Positions 11,000 to 21,518 of a stretch of 64,000 nucleotides of DNA are shown piece after piece (position 1 is the first letter of the stretch; each line of letters opens with the position of its first letter). The stretch is taken from positions 1-64,000 of the forward strand of contig QCEG01000005.1 of NCBI GenBank assembly GCA_003278535.1. The letters run 5' to 3'. The notes under the pieces were generated by a model. That model ran no database searches. It was not told the DNA's origin and saw nothing but the letters and a program-made list of their open reading frames with translations. The position numbers and the translations under genes are program-made. The DNA is from Prochlorococcus sp. AG-355-N18 (GTDB taxonomy: Bacteria > Cyanobacteriota > Cyanobacteriia > PCC-6307 > Cyanobiaceae).

Positions 11000-11443
11000 C
11001 TAATTCATTTTGACATTTTTCTGGACTTCTCCTATAACCACTGGTTTACTTACACCATCTGAAATTTTTTCAAGTTTTCTAATCTTTATTTTTACATTTG
11101 CACCAGATCTGCTACCTTTCCTTAAGTTTTCAGATAATTGTTCTAAGGTTGGTTCGATAGATTCTTCTGGAAAGTCATCATCTGCTTTAGCAATAATCAA
11201 ATCGAACCCATTGTCATAAACAATTGGAACATATTTTGCACCTTCTATTAAAACCTTTTCGGAGTAACTTTGTATAAATGCCCAACTACTCAAAGAAAGC
11301 AATAATGAAAAGATAGTTGCTCCAATTATTCGAAATTTGAAACCAAAATTAAATATAAAAGCCGCTATTGTGAAAATGAGAAGAAATATTCCAAAGAATC
11401 CAAAAATTTTGGGTGTGTTCTCTAATAGTTCAAAAAAAGACAT
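11000..11443 (-). CDS. Ycf51 (DUF2518) family membrane protein
   Basis: A 147-residue protein resembling Ycf51, conserved in cyanobacteria and some plastid genomes with unknown function. Two hydrophobic segments are visible: about 12-33 (ends FNFGF) and about 37-57 (ends SWAFI). A soluble C-terminal domain of some 85 residues follows, with the acidic stretch KADDDFPEES and the basic stretch KIKIRKLEKI. It is the first gene of a short minus-strand run (Ycf51, DUF4332, secreted protein, CocE, glgB) and is divergent from the TamB-like gene, with 52 bases between them. Confidence 0.75.
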   Translation of the reverse strand: MSFFELLENTPKIFGFFGIFLLIFTIAAFIFNFGFKFRIIGATIFSLLLSLSSWAFIQSYSEKVLIEGAKYVPIVYDNGFDLIIAKADDDFPEESIEPTLEQLSENLRKGSRSGANVKIKIRKLEKISDGVSKPVVIGEVQKNVKMN

Positions 11444-11495
11444 TTAGTGGCTTTGACCTGATTAATTTCTTATATTTTGTAAGCCTACTCTATTT

Positions 11496-14400
11496 TTGGG
11501 CTCTAACTTGAAAAAAATTAGATCTCTAAATTTAAATACTAAGTTACTTTTAGTAGGGATGCTTTTACCCTTGGGTTTTTTTGGCTCTTTTTTATTAAAT
11601 AATTTTTTAAAAGAAACTTATAGTTCTAGGAAATTAGAACTAGAAAAAAGTATTGAGAATCTTTTAGATAAAAATGTTGATTTAGGTGATTATATCGGTC
11701 TTAGATTTCTAGGTATTACTTTGGGTAATTCAAAAATTAATGATAAAAAAAATATAGATTCTGAAATTAAAGCAAAAAATGTATATGTGGGTATTATGCC
11801 TTTTAGATCTTTTTTAAAACAAAAATGGATTGTAAAAATAAGTCCTAATCAGGCTGCTATAAATATAGATAGAGATTTTTTTAAAAGAGACGAATCTTAT
11901 AAAAATGTACGAAGCACAAAAAAATTACAATCAAAGTATGAACTGAACTTTAACTTAAATAAATATTCAGATCTGAAGTTTAATAAAGCAGGATTAAAAA
12001 CAAAAGTAAAAGGTAATGTTATTTACAAGTCAAGTAATAGGCAAATCATTGCAAATTTAAAATCAAATTTTGATAAAAAGGGTTTTTTAAAATTTAAATT
12101 TAATACAAAGTTAAATCAAGACTTTTTAAAACTGGATTTGTTTTCTAATGGTTTAGATCTTGAGAATTCTGAATATATTATTGGGAATAAAAAAATTAAC
12201 TTTAAAAAGGGTACCTTTAAAGCTAACTTTAAAATTAATAAATCATCAAAGCGTACATTTTGTGAAGGAAGATTTTCTTTCACCAATTTAAAAATAAAAC
12301 CAGAAGATTTCGCAGAGAATATAAATTCAGATTCAACTAGGTTTTTTTGTAAAGATAATAATTTAATTGTTAATTCAGAAAAATTAAATTATGGAACTTT
12401 GACTTCGAATTTTAATCTCAATGTACCATTTAATAAAAGTTCCAATAATATTGATCTAATAGGAAGTATTGGATACATTAATAGCCTGAATCCAGATATC
12501 AAATTATCGGGGAATATGCCCTATTGGTTTGATAGAAGAGGTATTAATTTTGGGGATATAGATACTAGTTTCAAAATAAATAGAACTCAATTATCTAATT
12601 TAAATGTTTTCCGAAAAAATGATATAAGGGGTTTCATTACTGCTAAAGGAGAATTAAAAGGGAAAATTACTAATCCTAATATTTCTATAAACTTTAATGT
12701 TGATTATCCGCACTTTAAAGGTATCCGAAATAGAGAAACATGGGAGGGAGATATTAAAAATGAAAATAATAAATTTCTGCTAAATATGAAAAATAGATAT
12801 TCTCCCATCCCTTCATTTCTTTCAATTAAGTTTGATTCTGAACTTAAACTAGATAATGCAAATTTTATAAGAGTTTTTAACACAAATAAAGGGACTGTAG
12901 GTATAGTCAAAGAGGGCGACAGTTATAACTGGCGAGCTGATAATTTTCCTCTTGATGAACTTGAATTGTCTTTAAACAAAAATCAATTCGATAGAGTTTA
13001 TGGAATAATTAATGGTGAGGGATCAATTTCGGCAGACCAGTCATCCCTTGTTGGTCGACTTGCTTGGAGTTTAGGTAAATATAGAAATATTAATTTAGCG
13101 AATTCATTATTTGATTTCAGTGTCAAAAATAATTATTTTTATATAGATTCTTCATTCTATCCAATTGATGGCGGAGTAATTGAAGTCGCATATGATTCAA
13201 ATAAAAATAATTTTATTAATACAGAATTCACTAATGTAAGTACTAGTTGGACTATCCTTACCGCGGTTGATATTTTTAACTTTGATAATAAAAAAGTTAT
13301 TCCTGTAAGTAAATCGAATATTTTGGATGATTTGGAAATAAATAATGATAATAAATCATTTAAAGAGAGGATCGATTTTATAAATAACTTTATTAAAAAT
13401 AGTAATGTGCTAGAGGAAAAATTTAATTTGCAAAAATATTTAAATAAATTTAGAAGTAGATACAATGGAAAAATTACTATTCATGGCGATAATCCAGTCA
13501 ATTATAAATTGAATGCAAAATTAAATGGCTATCTTGATGTACCTAAAGATGACTACAAGAATAATAAAGAGGAATTTTCTATTGATTTGGAAGGAGGATT
13601 ATTAACAGGGAAAGGTTCTTTAAGAATTAAGAAATTACCATTAAATGCTGCAAATATCTTTTTAAATAAACCAAGAGATTTTCTTGGAGGGTTGGATATG
13701 AATTTATTTTATGATCTTGACACAAAATCTTTCTCTAGCGAAATCCTTTCCAACAATTCATCAATTAAAAATAATAAAATAATATTTGATAAAGGACTTG
13801 TTGAATTTAATAATTCTACACTTGATATTGATTTTTCCCTTCTAATAAATGACTCTGAAATCCCAATTAATATTGAAGGCTCAATACCGATAAATAAATC
13901 TGATAACATTGATTTACGATTGATTGGAAATGGAAAATTTTTTGAGTTAATAGATATTTTTGCTGATGAATACTTTACCTTTAAAGAAGGTGATGTGAAT
14001 CTTAGAGTGATTCTAAAAGGAACCTTAAATAAACCTCTATTAAATGGATTTGTCGTAGTTAAAGATTCTGAAATTGAATTTCTAAAAAATAAAATAAAAG
14101 ATATTAATAGTACAATAATTTTTGATTTTGATTCTTTAGAGATCAATAATTTACAAGCGAAGGCTGAAGATTCTGGGGAAATTTTTATAAAAGGTTCTTT
14201 GCCTTTTTATAGTAAAAATGATTACGAGAAGGCAAAAATTAACTTAATAACGAATAGATTTAATTTAGAAAAAGATAATTTTAATTTTTTAATAGATTCA
14301 GATATCTATTTAAGTGGATCATTTGAAAGTCCTGTCTTGGGAGGTTCTCTATCTTTTAATAATGGATTTATTAATTTTAATAGCACCAATCAAAATAATA

Positions 14401-15455
14401 AAAAAGAAAATAATCTTAAACTAAAAAAGGTTAAAAAAGATTGGCCTGAACTCTATTGGAATAATGAAAAGAATATTGAAATAATTTCAAATGAAACAAT
14501 TTTGAATTCTTTTCTCTTAGGTGAAAATTTACCAAATTACTTGGAGAATTTAAGTTTTAATAATCTTAAATTAAAACTTGGACCAGATTTCAAACTTCAA
14601 TATTCAGAGATGGTTAAAGCTTATTTAGATACCAAATTAGACCTTACTATAAATGGCGAGGTAGGAAAAGATTTAAATGCTAGAGGTCTAATTTATCTTG
14701 AAAAAGGGAGAGCTAATTTATATACTACTCCATTTAAACTTGATAAAAATAAAGATAATTATATTTTATTTGCATCAAGAAGTGGCGTAGTTCCATTTAT
14801 TAACTTTTCTCTGGTTAGTAAAGTTCCAGATTCTATAATACCTATAAGTGAAAATAATCAGGATTCAAGCATCTCGGGTGATCTTGATGTTAATGCTACT
14901 TCTACTGGTTTGGGATCATTTGGGATTGGCAATTCAAGGCTTATTAAAATTGAAGCATCTTATGAAGGATTTTTAGATCAATTATCTTTTGCTGATGAAA
15001 ATAGAAGAATTCAATTAAGGAGCACGCCAAGTTATAACAGATCGCAAATAATTGGTTTGATTGGAGGTAACTCTGCCAATTTAATAAATAGAGCATTTAT
15101 TTCTCAAATTAATAATGCTGATGCATTTAGTGAAAGATTTCAGTTCTCTCTATATCCAGCGTTAATAGAAAGTAATGATTCATTAAATAATATTTTTTCC
15201 AATGAAAATTTAGATATAGAAAATGATGGTCAATCATCTACTAATGAGGAATTTTCTTCTCAAGCTTGGGTCGCCGAAATAGGGCTTGATATCACTGATG
15301 CGATAAATTTTGCCTTTCAAACGGTTCCAGGTAGAGATGATATTTCACCTTTAGGAATTTTGACTTTTCAGGCAAATCCAAATTTAGAATTATTAGGTTC
15401 TTATGATTCTAATGGGGATTGGAAAAGTCAAGTCCAATTATTTTTTAGATATTAA
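11496..15455 (+). CDS. tamB: TamB/Tic236-like inner-membrane-anchored envelope protein
   Basis: A giant protein of 1319 residues, homologous in design to TamB of Proteobacteria and Tic236 of plastids. These bridge the inner and outer membranes and help beta-barrel assembly or lipid transport. One N-terminal membrane segment (LLLVGMLLPLGFFGSFLL, about 18-35) is followed by over a thousand residues of Asn/Lys-rich beta-repeat, with the TamB (DUF490) domain in the last 300 or so. The C-terminus ends in VQLFFRY, like an outer-membrane-type beta strand. The start is a TTG: 11496 gives GSNLKK and a second in-frame TTG lies at 11508; no ATG occurs before the membrane segment. It is monocistronic or leads into proA. 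Confidence 0.85.
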   Translation: MGSNLKKIRSLNLNTKLLLVGMLLPLGFFGSFLLNNFLKETYSSRKLELEKSIENLLDKNVDLGDYIGLRFLGITLGNSKINDKKNIDSEIKAKNVYVGIMPFRSFLKQKWIVKISPNQAAINIDRDFFKRDESYKNVRSTKKLQSKYELNFNLNKYSDLKFNKAGLKTKVKGNVIYKSSNRQIIANLKSNFDKKGFLKFKFNTKLNQDFLKLDLFSNGLDLENSEYIIGNKKINFKKGTFKANFKINKSSKRTFCEGRFSFTNLKIKPEDFAENINSDSTRFFCKDNNLIVNSEKLNYGTLTSNFNLNVPFNKSSNNIDLIGSIGYINSLNPDIKLSGNMPYWFDRRGINFGDIDTSFKINRTQLSNLNVFRKNDIRGFITAKGELKGKITNPNISINFNVDYPHFKGIRNRETWEGDIKNENNKFLLNMKNRYSPIPSFLSIKFDSELKLDNANFIRVFNTNKGTVGIVKEGDSYNWRADNFPLDELELSLNKNQFDRVYGIINGEGSISADQSSLVGRLAWSLGKYRNINLANSLFDFSVKNNYFYIDSSFYPIDGGVIEVAYDSNKNNFINTEFTNVSTSWTILTAVDIFNFDNKKVIPVSKSNILDDLEINNDNKSFKERIDFINNFIKNSNVLEEKFNLQKYLNKFRSRYNGKITIHGDNPVNYKLNAKLNGYLDVPKDDYKNNKEEFSIDLEGGLLTGKGSLRIKKLPLNAANIFLNKPRDFLGGLDMNLFYDLDTKSFSSEILSNNSSIKNNKIIFDKGLVEFNNSTLDIDFSLLINDSEIPINIEGSIPINKSDNIDLRLIGNGKFFELIDIFADEYFTFKEGDVNLRVILKGTLNKPLLNGFVVVKDSEIEFLKNKIKDINSTIIFDFDSLEINNLQAKAEDSGEIFIKGSLPFYSKNDYEKAKINLITNRFNLEKDNFNFLIDSDIYLSGSFESPVLGGSLSFNNGFINFNSTNQNNKKENNLKLKKVKKDWPELYWNNEKNIEIISNETILNSFLLGENLPNYLENLSFNNLKLKLGPDFKLQYSEMVKAYLDTKLDLTINGEVGKDLNARGLIYLEKGRANLYTTPFKLDKNKDNYILFASRSGVVPFINFSLVSKVPDSIIPISENNQDSSISGDLDVNATSTGLGSFGIGNSRLIKIEASYEGFLDQLSFADENRRIQLRSTPSYNRSQIIGLIGGNSANLINRAFISQINNADAFSERFQFSLYPALIESNDSLNNIFSNENLDIENDGQSSTNEEFSSQAWVAEIGLDITDAINFAFQTVPGRDDISPLGILTFQANPNLELLGSYDSNGDWKSQVQLFFRY

Positions 15456-15521
15456 ATCAGAAAGAAATTTACTTTTTAGAATCCTTAATTTGAATTATTA
15501 TTAGATTATCTAAAAAATATT

Positions 15522-16832
15522 ATGGCTAATATCTTTGAAGTCCCTCAACCAGGTAATGAACTTTTAGAAAAAGCTGATAAAGTTCGTTTGGCATCAATAA
15601 AAATAAGTCAGACTGATAATCAAAATCGAATTAAAGCCTTAAATTTTATGGCTGATTATCTAGAAAAAAATTCTAAAGAAATATTAGAAGCTAATAATGC
15701 TGATTATTCAAGTGCAGAAAAAAAAGGTATTTCCAGGGCTTTACTTTCTAGATTAAAGTTATCAAAAGCAAAATTAAATTCAGGAATTGAAGGGGTAAGA
15801 AAAGTTGGAGACTTGGCTGATCCTGTAAATCAAGTTCAAATAAAAAGAGAGCTTTCAAAGGGATTGATTTTAGAAAGAAAAACTGTGCCAATAGGAGTAT
15901 TGGGGGTTATTTTTGAATCAAGGCCAGATGCTGTGATGCAGATTAGTTCTTTAGCAATAAGATCAGGTAATGGAGTAATGCTAAAAGGTGGTAGTGAAGC
16001 TAATTTAACGAATACTTCAATAGTGAAAGCATTGCAAGAAGGTTTAACTGAATCAGGTCTTGATAAAAATGCAATATGTTTACTTACAAGCAGAAAAGAT
16101 AGCATGGCAATGTTAAATCTTGAGAAATATATTAATTTAATCATTCCAAGAGGAAGTAATGAATTAGTTAAATTTATACAGGAGAATACAAGAATTCCTG
16201 TGCTCGGTCATGCTGATGGAATTTGTCATTTGTTTATAGATATTGAGGCAAATCTAGAGATGGCTTTATCAGTTGCTTTGGACAGCAAAATTCAATATCC
16301 TGCAGCATGTAATGCTATCGAAACTTTATTAGTCCATAAAGATATTGCACCAGTTTTTTTAGAAAAGGCCATCCCTTTGTTTAATTCTAAAGATGTTAAA
16401 TTAATTGGAGATAAGAGATCAGTTGAATTAGGGTTAAAGTATGTGGCTAGTCTGGAAGATTGGAAAACTGAATATTTGGATTTAATTTTATCGATAAAAA
16501 TTGTTGATGATCTTGAGGAAGCAATCAGACATATTCAAGAATATAGTTCAAAACATACAGATGGAATAATTACTGAAAATTCAAATACTGCTAATAAATT
16601 TATGAATGTAGTTGATAGTGCAGGTGTTTTTCATAATTGCTCTACTAGGTTCGCAGATGGGTTTAGATATGGATTCGGAGCTGAAGTTGGTATATCTACC
16701 CAAACTCTCCCACCAAGGGGACCTGTAGGTTTAGAAGGTTTGGTCACTTATAAATATTTCCTAAAAGGTGATGGGAATATAGTTGATGATTTTTCATCAG
16801 GAAAGTCTATCTATACACATCAAGATCTTTAA
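15522..16832 (+). CDS. proA: Gamma-glutamyl phosphate reductase
   Basis: Reduces gamma-glutamyl phosphate to glutamate semialdehyde with NADPH, the second step of proline synthesis. The 436-residue length is typical for the aldehyde-dehydrogenase-like family. The catalytic Cys263 lies in YPAACNAIETL. The nucleotide-binding side shows IGVLGVIFESRPD and IRSGNGVMLKGGSEA, and the C-terminal part shows GAEVGISTQTLPPRGPVGLE, a ProA signature. The start is an ATG 66 bases after the tamB stop. It is followed by folB after 11 bases. Confidence 0.97.
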   Translation: MANIFEVPQPGNELLEKADKVRLASIKISQTDNQNRIKALNFMADYLEKNSKEILEANNADYSSAEKKGISRALLSRLKLSKAKLNSGIEGVRKVGDLADPVNQVQIKRELSKGLILERKTVPIGVLGVIFESRPDAVMQISSLAIRSGNGVMLKGGSEANLTNTSIVKALQEGLTESGLDKNAICLLTSRKDSMAMLNLEKYINLIIPRGSNELVKFIQENTRIPVLGHADGICHLFIDIEANLEMALSVALDSKIQYPAACNAIETLLVHKDIAPVFLEKAIPLFNSKDVKLIGDKRSVELGLKYVASLEDWKTEYLDLILSIKIVDDLEEAIRHIQEYSSKHTDGIITENSNTANKFMNVVDSAGVFHNCSTRFADGFRYGFGAEVGISTQTLPPRGPVGLEGLVTYKYFLKGDGNIVDDFSSGKSIYTHQDL

Positions 16833-16843
16833 AACTTTTAAAG

Positions 16844-17206
16844 ATGGAAACTTTTTTAAAAATTGAGAATATTGAACTTTGGGCTAGGGTTGGGGTGCTT
16901 GATGAAGAAAGGGAATTAGGACAACTATTTATTTTAGATATATTTTTGTGGACTGATTTTGAAAAATGTACAGTAAATGATGATATAAAAAAAACAGTTG
17001 ACTATTCAAAATTAGTCCAAATTTTAAAAGATCAATCAAAGAAAATATATTGTTATACAATCGAGAAATATTCAAACGCAATTTTAGAAATCATTGATCA
17101 GGAATTTAAGCTTTCTAAAGTTAAAATTATTTTGACAAAATGTAATCCTCCAATCACAGGTTTCGATGGTAAGGTTTCAATAGTAAGAATTCTTGAAAAT
17201 AACTAG
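16844..17206 (+). CDS. folB: Dihydroneopterin aldolase
   Basis: Cleaves 7,8-dihydroneopterin to 6-hydroxymethyl-dihydropterin in folate synthesis. The 120-residue length fits FolB. The substrate Glu region reads GVLDEERELGQLF near residues 18-30, with VDYSKLVQI in the middle and the catalytic Lys in TKCNPPITGF near 103-112. The family forms an octamer in the cytosol. It lies 11 bases after proA and its last 14 bases overlap the next gene, so the three genes look co-transcribed. Confidence 0.93.
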   Translation: METFLKIENIELWARVGVLDEERELGQLFILDIFLWTDFEKCTVNDDIKKTVDYSKLVQILKDQSKKIYCYTIEKYSNAILEIIDQEFKLSKVKIILTKCNPPITGFDGKVSIVRILENN

Positions 17207-17804
17207 AGTATTGGAAAAAAGAAATCCCATTATATTGATTCATGGACTTTGGAATACTTCAAGTATTTTTTCTATAATTACTTCAAAACTTGATGATATT
17301 GGCATTGAATATTTTGCCCCAACTCTTGAGCATTCATATGGAATGACTTCAATTCTGGATTTGACTAATAAATTAAACGAATTAATTTTAGAGAAATACG
17401 GTATAGAAAATGAAATAGATATTTTGGGATTTTCTATGGGAGGAATAATTGGTAGGCACTGGCTTCAAAAATTTAATGGATATAGAAGAACAAGAAGATT
17501 TATATCTATAGGTGCCCCTCACAAAGGAACTTTGATGGCTCAATTAATACCTAAATTCCCTTTTAAAGGAATATCAGAAATGAAAATAAATAGTAAGTTT
17601 TTGAGAGGACTCGCGAATAATGATTTTTTTCTTGATGATGTTGAGTGTATAAATTTCTTTACTTATTGGGATTTGATGGTTTTCCCTGGATGGAGGACAA
17701 ATTTAAATTTTGGGAAAAAAATATCAGTAGAAGTTTATAAACATAGAAATCTAGTAAGAAATAAATCTGTGGTTGATAAAATAATCGATGAAATTATTAT
17801 GTAG
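17193..17804 (+). CDS. Small alpha/beta-hydrolase (lipase-like)
   Basis: A 203-residue lipase-type hydrolase. The oxyanion motif HGLW lies at 17-20 and the nucleophile elbow GFSMGG places Ser81. A second feature is ISIGAPHKGT, common in triacylglycerol-lipase-like proteins. The C-terminal His is probably the one in EVYKHRNLV. I see no signal peptide, so it may act on membrane lipids from inside. The likely start is a TTG at 17193, overlapping folB by 14 bases; a second TTG at 17211 would shorten it by six residues. It converges on the M3 oligopeptidase gene, overlapping it by 8 bases. Confidence 0.82.
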   Translation: MKITRVLEKRNPIILIHGLWNTSSIFSIITSKLDDIGIEYFAPTLEHSYGMTSILDLTNKLNELILEKYGIENEIDILGFSMGGIIGRHWLQKFNGYRRTRRFISIGAPHKGTLMAQLIPKFPFKGISEMKINSKFLRGLANNDFFLDDVECINFFTYWDLMVFPGWRTNLNFGKKISVEVYKHRNLVRNKSVVDKIIDEIIM

Positions 17805-19884
17805 CTCCAGATAAGCCTAAGTGTTTTATTAATGAATCTGTTTGTGGCTCTCTTCCTCTGAATAGTTTGAATATGTCTAAAGGAGGTAAGCTCCCACCCA
17901 AGCTAAGTATTGTATCTTTGAATCTTTTTCCTATTAACTTTAAATCTTCAGAGTTTTCTAGATCAGCTTCTTCGAACATTGAAAATGCATCGGCACTTAG
18001 AACTTCAGCCCATTTATACGAGTAATATCCTGCAGAATATCCCCCTGCAAATATATGACTAAAACAACAAAGAAATTGATCTTCTTGAATTGGTTCAATA
18101 ACAGTAGTTTGTGTTGCAATTTCTCTTCTTATTTCATCTGCTGTTTTGCCTTCGTTTTCATCAATACCACTGTGCAATCTGAGGTCTGTAATCGCAAAAT
18201 GTAGTTGTCTAAGAGTAGCCATACCACAATTAAAAGTTCTATTCTTTAGGAGTTTCTCAAAATTCTCATCGGATAATTTTTCTCCTGTTTTGTAGTGCTT
18301 AGCAATATTCATAAGTGTATTTTTATGAAAACACCAGTTTTCCATAAATTGACTTGGGAGTTCAACTGCATCCCACTCAACGTTGTTGATGCCGGCTGCT
18401 TGAGGAAGATTTACAGTAGTAAGCATGTGTTGAAGACCATGACCAAATTCATGGAAAAGTGTCTGAACTTCTTCAAAACTCATCAAGCTAGGTTTATCTT
18501 TTGATGGTGGAGTCTGATTACAAACGAGATAAGCTACAGGGAGGGTCTTTTTGCCAATATTATTTTTATTCAAACATTCATCCATCCAAGCACCTCCTCT
18601 CTTAGATTCAGGCCTCGAATATGGGTCCAGGTAAAAAGATGCTATTTTCTTATCTTCTTTATCAAGGATATTAAAAAATAAGACGTCATCATTCCATAGA
18701 GGAGCTTCATCAGTCGCCTCAACTACTTTAATTTCAAAAAGCTTCTCACTTAATTTAAATAGACCTTTCAAAACATCTTTTAGTGGGAACCAAGGCCTCA
18801 AAGACTCTTGATCCAAATTGAGCTTTTCTTTTCTAAGAAGTTCAGACCAATAACTAATATCCCATGGCTCAATTTTCTGAGATTTTGGAAACCCATTAGC
18901 TTTAGAAAACTTATCGAGCGTTTCTAATTCAATTTTTGCGGTTTTGAATGCAGGTACTCTCAATTCTTCTAAAAGGTTTTCTACATTTTTAATTTCTTTC
19001 GCCATTTTCGTTGACAAACTTAGTTCTGCCCAACTTTTATAACCAAGAAGATTAGCTTGTTTAGTTCTAAGAGATAATATATCTTCAATGATTTGAGAAT
19101 TATTTTTTTCTCCTTGAGATGCCCTGCCAACGAATGCTTTATAAAGTTTCTCTCTAAGGTTACGGTCGGCGGCATATGTCATAAATGAAGTATAAGTTGG
19201 AATATCCAAACTTAATTTCCAAGGACCATTTTTGATATCGACTTCTTCATCTTTCTTTAAGTGGTTGTGTGCAGAAATTGCCATCAATTCAAGGACTCGT
19301 TCAGGAAGACCATCGACTTCAGATTTTTTATTTAATATTAAAAACCATTTATTAGTCGCATCAAGAACATTATTGCTGAAGTCTGTGGATAGCTTTCCAA
19401 GCTTTTCTGAAATGTTGTTGAATTCTTCTTGATCATTCTTTTGAAGTGAAATTCCTCTATGTTGCATCTCAAGTATTTCTTTATCCAAAATTCTGTTTTT
19501 GATTTGATCAAAATTATTTGTCTCTTTAAGCTTGACTAAAGAATCGTAAATTATTTTACTTTGTCCGAATTTATTACTCAAGCTAATAATCTCAGGAAGA
19601 AATTTAGAATAGATGTCTCTTAGACTTTCAGAATTATTTACTGCATTTAGGTGACTAATTACTCCCCAACTCCATCTAAGAATTTCATTGACTTCATTTA
19701 ATGGATTTATTACCTTATCCCAATTTAAATCATTGTGAAACAAATAGTTAGATAAATTTTTCTCTATGTTTTCAAAATCTTCAGATATCTTTTCTAGTAC
19801 TAATGGGAATTGTTTACTTATGCTTTCGGGAGTAAATTTTTTAAATTGTGGTAACTCTCCATATTTAAAAATTGAGGTATCCAT
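17797..19884 (-). CDS. prlC: Oligopeptidase A-type zinc metallopeptidase (M3)
   Basis: Cytosolic thimet-type oligopeptidase of 695 residues that degrades short peptides, including cleaved signal peptides. The zinc motif HEFGH lies near 477-481 in LFHEFGHGLQHML. The third ligand is the Glu in NVEWDAVELPSQFMENW, some 25 residues later. The C-terminal substrate-binding region reads FAGGYSAGYYSYKWAEVLSAD, also typical. It starts with ATG 13 bases after the ndhD stop, at the end of a long minus-strand gene run, and its last 8 bases overlap the convergent lipase gene. Confidence 0.95.
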   Translation of the reverse strand: MDTSIFKYGELPQFKKFTPESISKQFPLVLEKISEDFENIEKNLSNYLFHNDLNWDKVINPLNEVNEILRWSWGVISHLNAVNNSESLRDIYSKFLPEIISLSNKFGQSKIIYDSLVKLKETNNFDQIKNRILDKEILEMQHRGISLQKNDQEEFNNISEKLGKLSTDFSNNVLDATNKWFLILNKKSEVDGLPERVLELMAISAHNHLKKDEEVDIKNGPWKLSLDIPTYTSFMTYAADRNLREKLYKAFVGRASQGEKNNSQIIEDILSLRTKQANLLGYKSWAELSLSTKMAKEIKNVENLLEELRVPAFKTAKIELETLDKFSKANGFPKSQKIEPWDISYWSELLRKEKLNLDQESLRPWFPLKDVLKGLFKLSEKLFEIKVVEATDEAPLWNDDVLFFNILDKEDKKIASFYLDPYSRPESKRGGAWMDECLNKNNIGKKTLPVAYLVCNQTPPSKDKPSLMSFEEVQTLFHEFGHGLQHMLTTVNLPQAAGINNVEWDAVELPSQFMENWCFHKNTLMNIAKHYKTGEKLSDENFEKLLKNRTFNCGMATLRQLHFAITDLRLHSGIDENEGKTADEIRREIATQTTVIEPIQEDQFLCCFSHIFAGGYSAGYYSYKWAEVLSADAFSMFEEADLENSEDLKLIGKRFKDTILSLGGSLPPLDIFKLFRGREPQTDSLIKHLGLSGAT

Positions 19885-19897
19885 TTATTAAAATAAT

Positions 19898-21439
19898 TTA
19901 ATTGACTATAGTTGGGATTAGTCCAACTAATTTAGCTAAAGTAAGCTGCTGACTGAGAGCATTGGTTGAAGATTCGTATAAATTTATGGCAATTTTGGGC
20001 CAAAAACCTATCACCAATGTAGGCAACAATAAACTAAAACCAATAGTCAATTCTCTACCATTCATCTCTTTAACTGTAGCTAGTGCTGGAATTCTAGGAC
20101 CAAAAAATACTCTTCTACACATTGATAATAGATATATTGGTGTTAGAACTAATCCTATGGCTGCAATGAGAATCGTGATTGATCTAAAGATAGAGCTAAA
20201 TCCTTCTTGACTAGTGATACCTAAAAATACAGTTATTTCACTAATAAAACCGCTCATGCCAGGTAGTGCTAGAGAGGCCAATGAGCTTGCTAAGAAGAAA
20301 GCAAAAGTTATTGGCAAGACCTTTGCTAAACCGCCCATATTTGGTATAGAAAGAGTATTTGTTCTTTCATAGAATGAGCCTGTAACAAAGAACATCGCTG
20401 CAGCTATAAGTCCGTGACTGATCATTTGTAGCATTGCTCCGCTAATCCCTAGAGCATCTACTGCTCCAATCCCTAAAAGAACAAAACCCATATGACTCAC
20501 AGAGCTACATGCAATTCTCCTTTTGACATTATCTTGTGCAAATGCATTTAGAGCTCCGTAAATTATATTAATGATTCCAAGAATAATTAACGCAGGTGCA
20601 ATTTGAAGATGTACTTCAGGTAGTATTTGGACATTGAATCTTAAGAGAGCATAGCCTCCCATTTTTAAGAGTATTCCAGCTAGTAACATTGAAACTGGAG
20701 CATTAGCCTCTCCATGTGCATCAGGTAACCATGTATGTAATGGAAAGATAGGAAGTTTTACTCCAAAACCAATTAAAAATCCTAGATAAGATAATAAAGC
20801 TAGGCTGCCCGATACATGTTTTTTGGTTAAATCAGTGATATTTAAAGTAAAGGTATCACCACTCAATGCAAGTGCTAACCCACTTATGAGTATTAATAAA
20901 GAAGCTAAAGCTGTATAAAGAATGAATTTAGTGGCTGCATATAATTTCTTTTTCCCTCCCCAAATCGCAATAAGAAGATACACCGGAACTAATTCAAGTT
21001 CCCAGGCCAAGAAAAATAATAGGAAATCTTGAGATAGGAAAACTAGTGCCTGTGCTGATGCTTGGACTAATAAAAGAGCAAAATATAAATTAGATTTTTT
21101 CTTAATTTTCCAACTAGCCGCAGCTGATAAAAATGTAATTAACCCACTTAAAGCTATTAAAGGAGCAGATAACCCATCTACGCCAAGAGACCACTCTAAG
21201 CCTATTGATGGTAACCACGAAGCTCTTTCTACCAGCTGTAAAGAGCTATCTGAAGTATTGAATTTTTGAAAAAGGACGCCGATTATTAATAAAAAATCTA
21301 TAAATAAAAAACTTAATGAGATATTCCTGGGGAGTGAATTATCTTCTCCTTCTTTTGAACTCAAGAAAGGCATTATTAATGCCCCAATTAAAGGCAGTAA
21401 AACAATAGTTGATAGCCAAGGAAAAGTTTCTAAATTCAT
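19898..21439 (-). CDS. ndhD: NAD(P)H-quinone oxidoreductase (NDH-1) subunit 4 NdhD
   Basis: Proton-pumping antiporter-like membrane subunit of the NDH-1 complex, used for respiration and cyclic electron flow in the thylakoid membrane. The 513 residues are mostly membrane helices (about 13-14). The conserved Glu and Lys of the pumping channel are visible in [16 protein letters not shown] and [17 protein letters not shown]. The end of the family signature reads [23 protein letters not shown] cannot tell from this alone whether it belongs to the respiratory (D1) or CO2-uptake (D3/D4) type; the latter is not expected in Prochlorococcus. It lies between thrB (79-base gap) and prlC (13-base gap). 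Confidence 0.95.
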   Translation of the reverse strand: MNLETFPWLSTIVLLPLIGALIMPFLSSKEGEDNSLPRNISLSFLFIDFLLIIGVLFQKFNTSDSSLQLVERASWLPSIGLEWSLGVDGLSAPLIALSGLITFLSAAASWKIKKKSNLYFALLLVQASAQALVFLSQDFLLFFLAWELELVPVYLLIAIWGGKKKLYAATKFILYTALASLLILISGLALALSGDTFTLNITDLTKKHVSGSLALLSYLGFLIGFGVKLPIFPLHTWLPDAHGEANAPVSMLLAGILLKMGGYALLRFNVQILPEVHLQIAPALIILGIINIIYGALNAFAQDNVKRRIACSSVSHMGFVLLGIGAVDALGISGAMLQMISHGLIAAAMFFVTGSFYERTNTLSIPNMGGLAKVLPITFAFFLASSLASLALPGMSGFISEITVFLGITSQEGFSSIFRSITILIAAIGLVLTPIYLLSMCRRVFFGPRIPALATVKEMNGRELTIGFSLLLPTLVIGFWPKIAINLYESSTNALSQQLTLAKLVGLIPTIVN

Positions 21440-21518
21440 TTATGTAATGAATAATTTTTTTATTCTAGTTGAAGTTGTACTAGCTTGAGACTATAACATT
21501 AAAAATGCCTAAGTAAAA

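Noticed and set aside
13709..14146. 145-codon minus-strand frame inside tamB
   Set aside because: It is a shadow of the long TamB frame and has no recognisable motifs.
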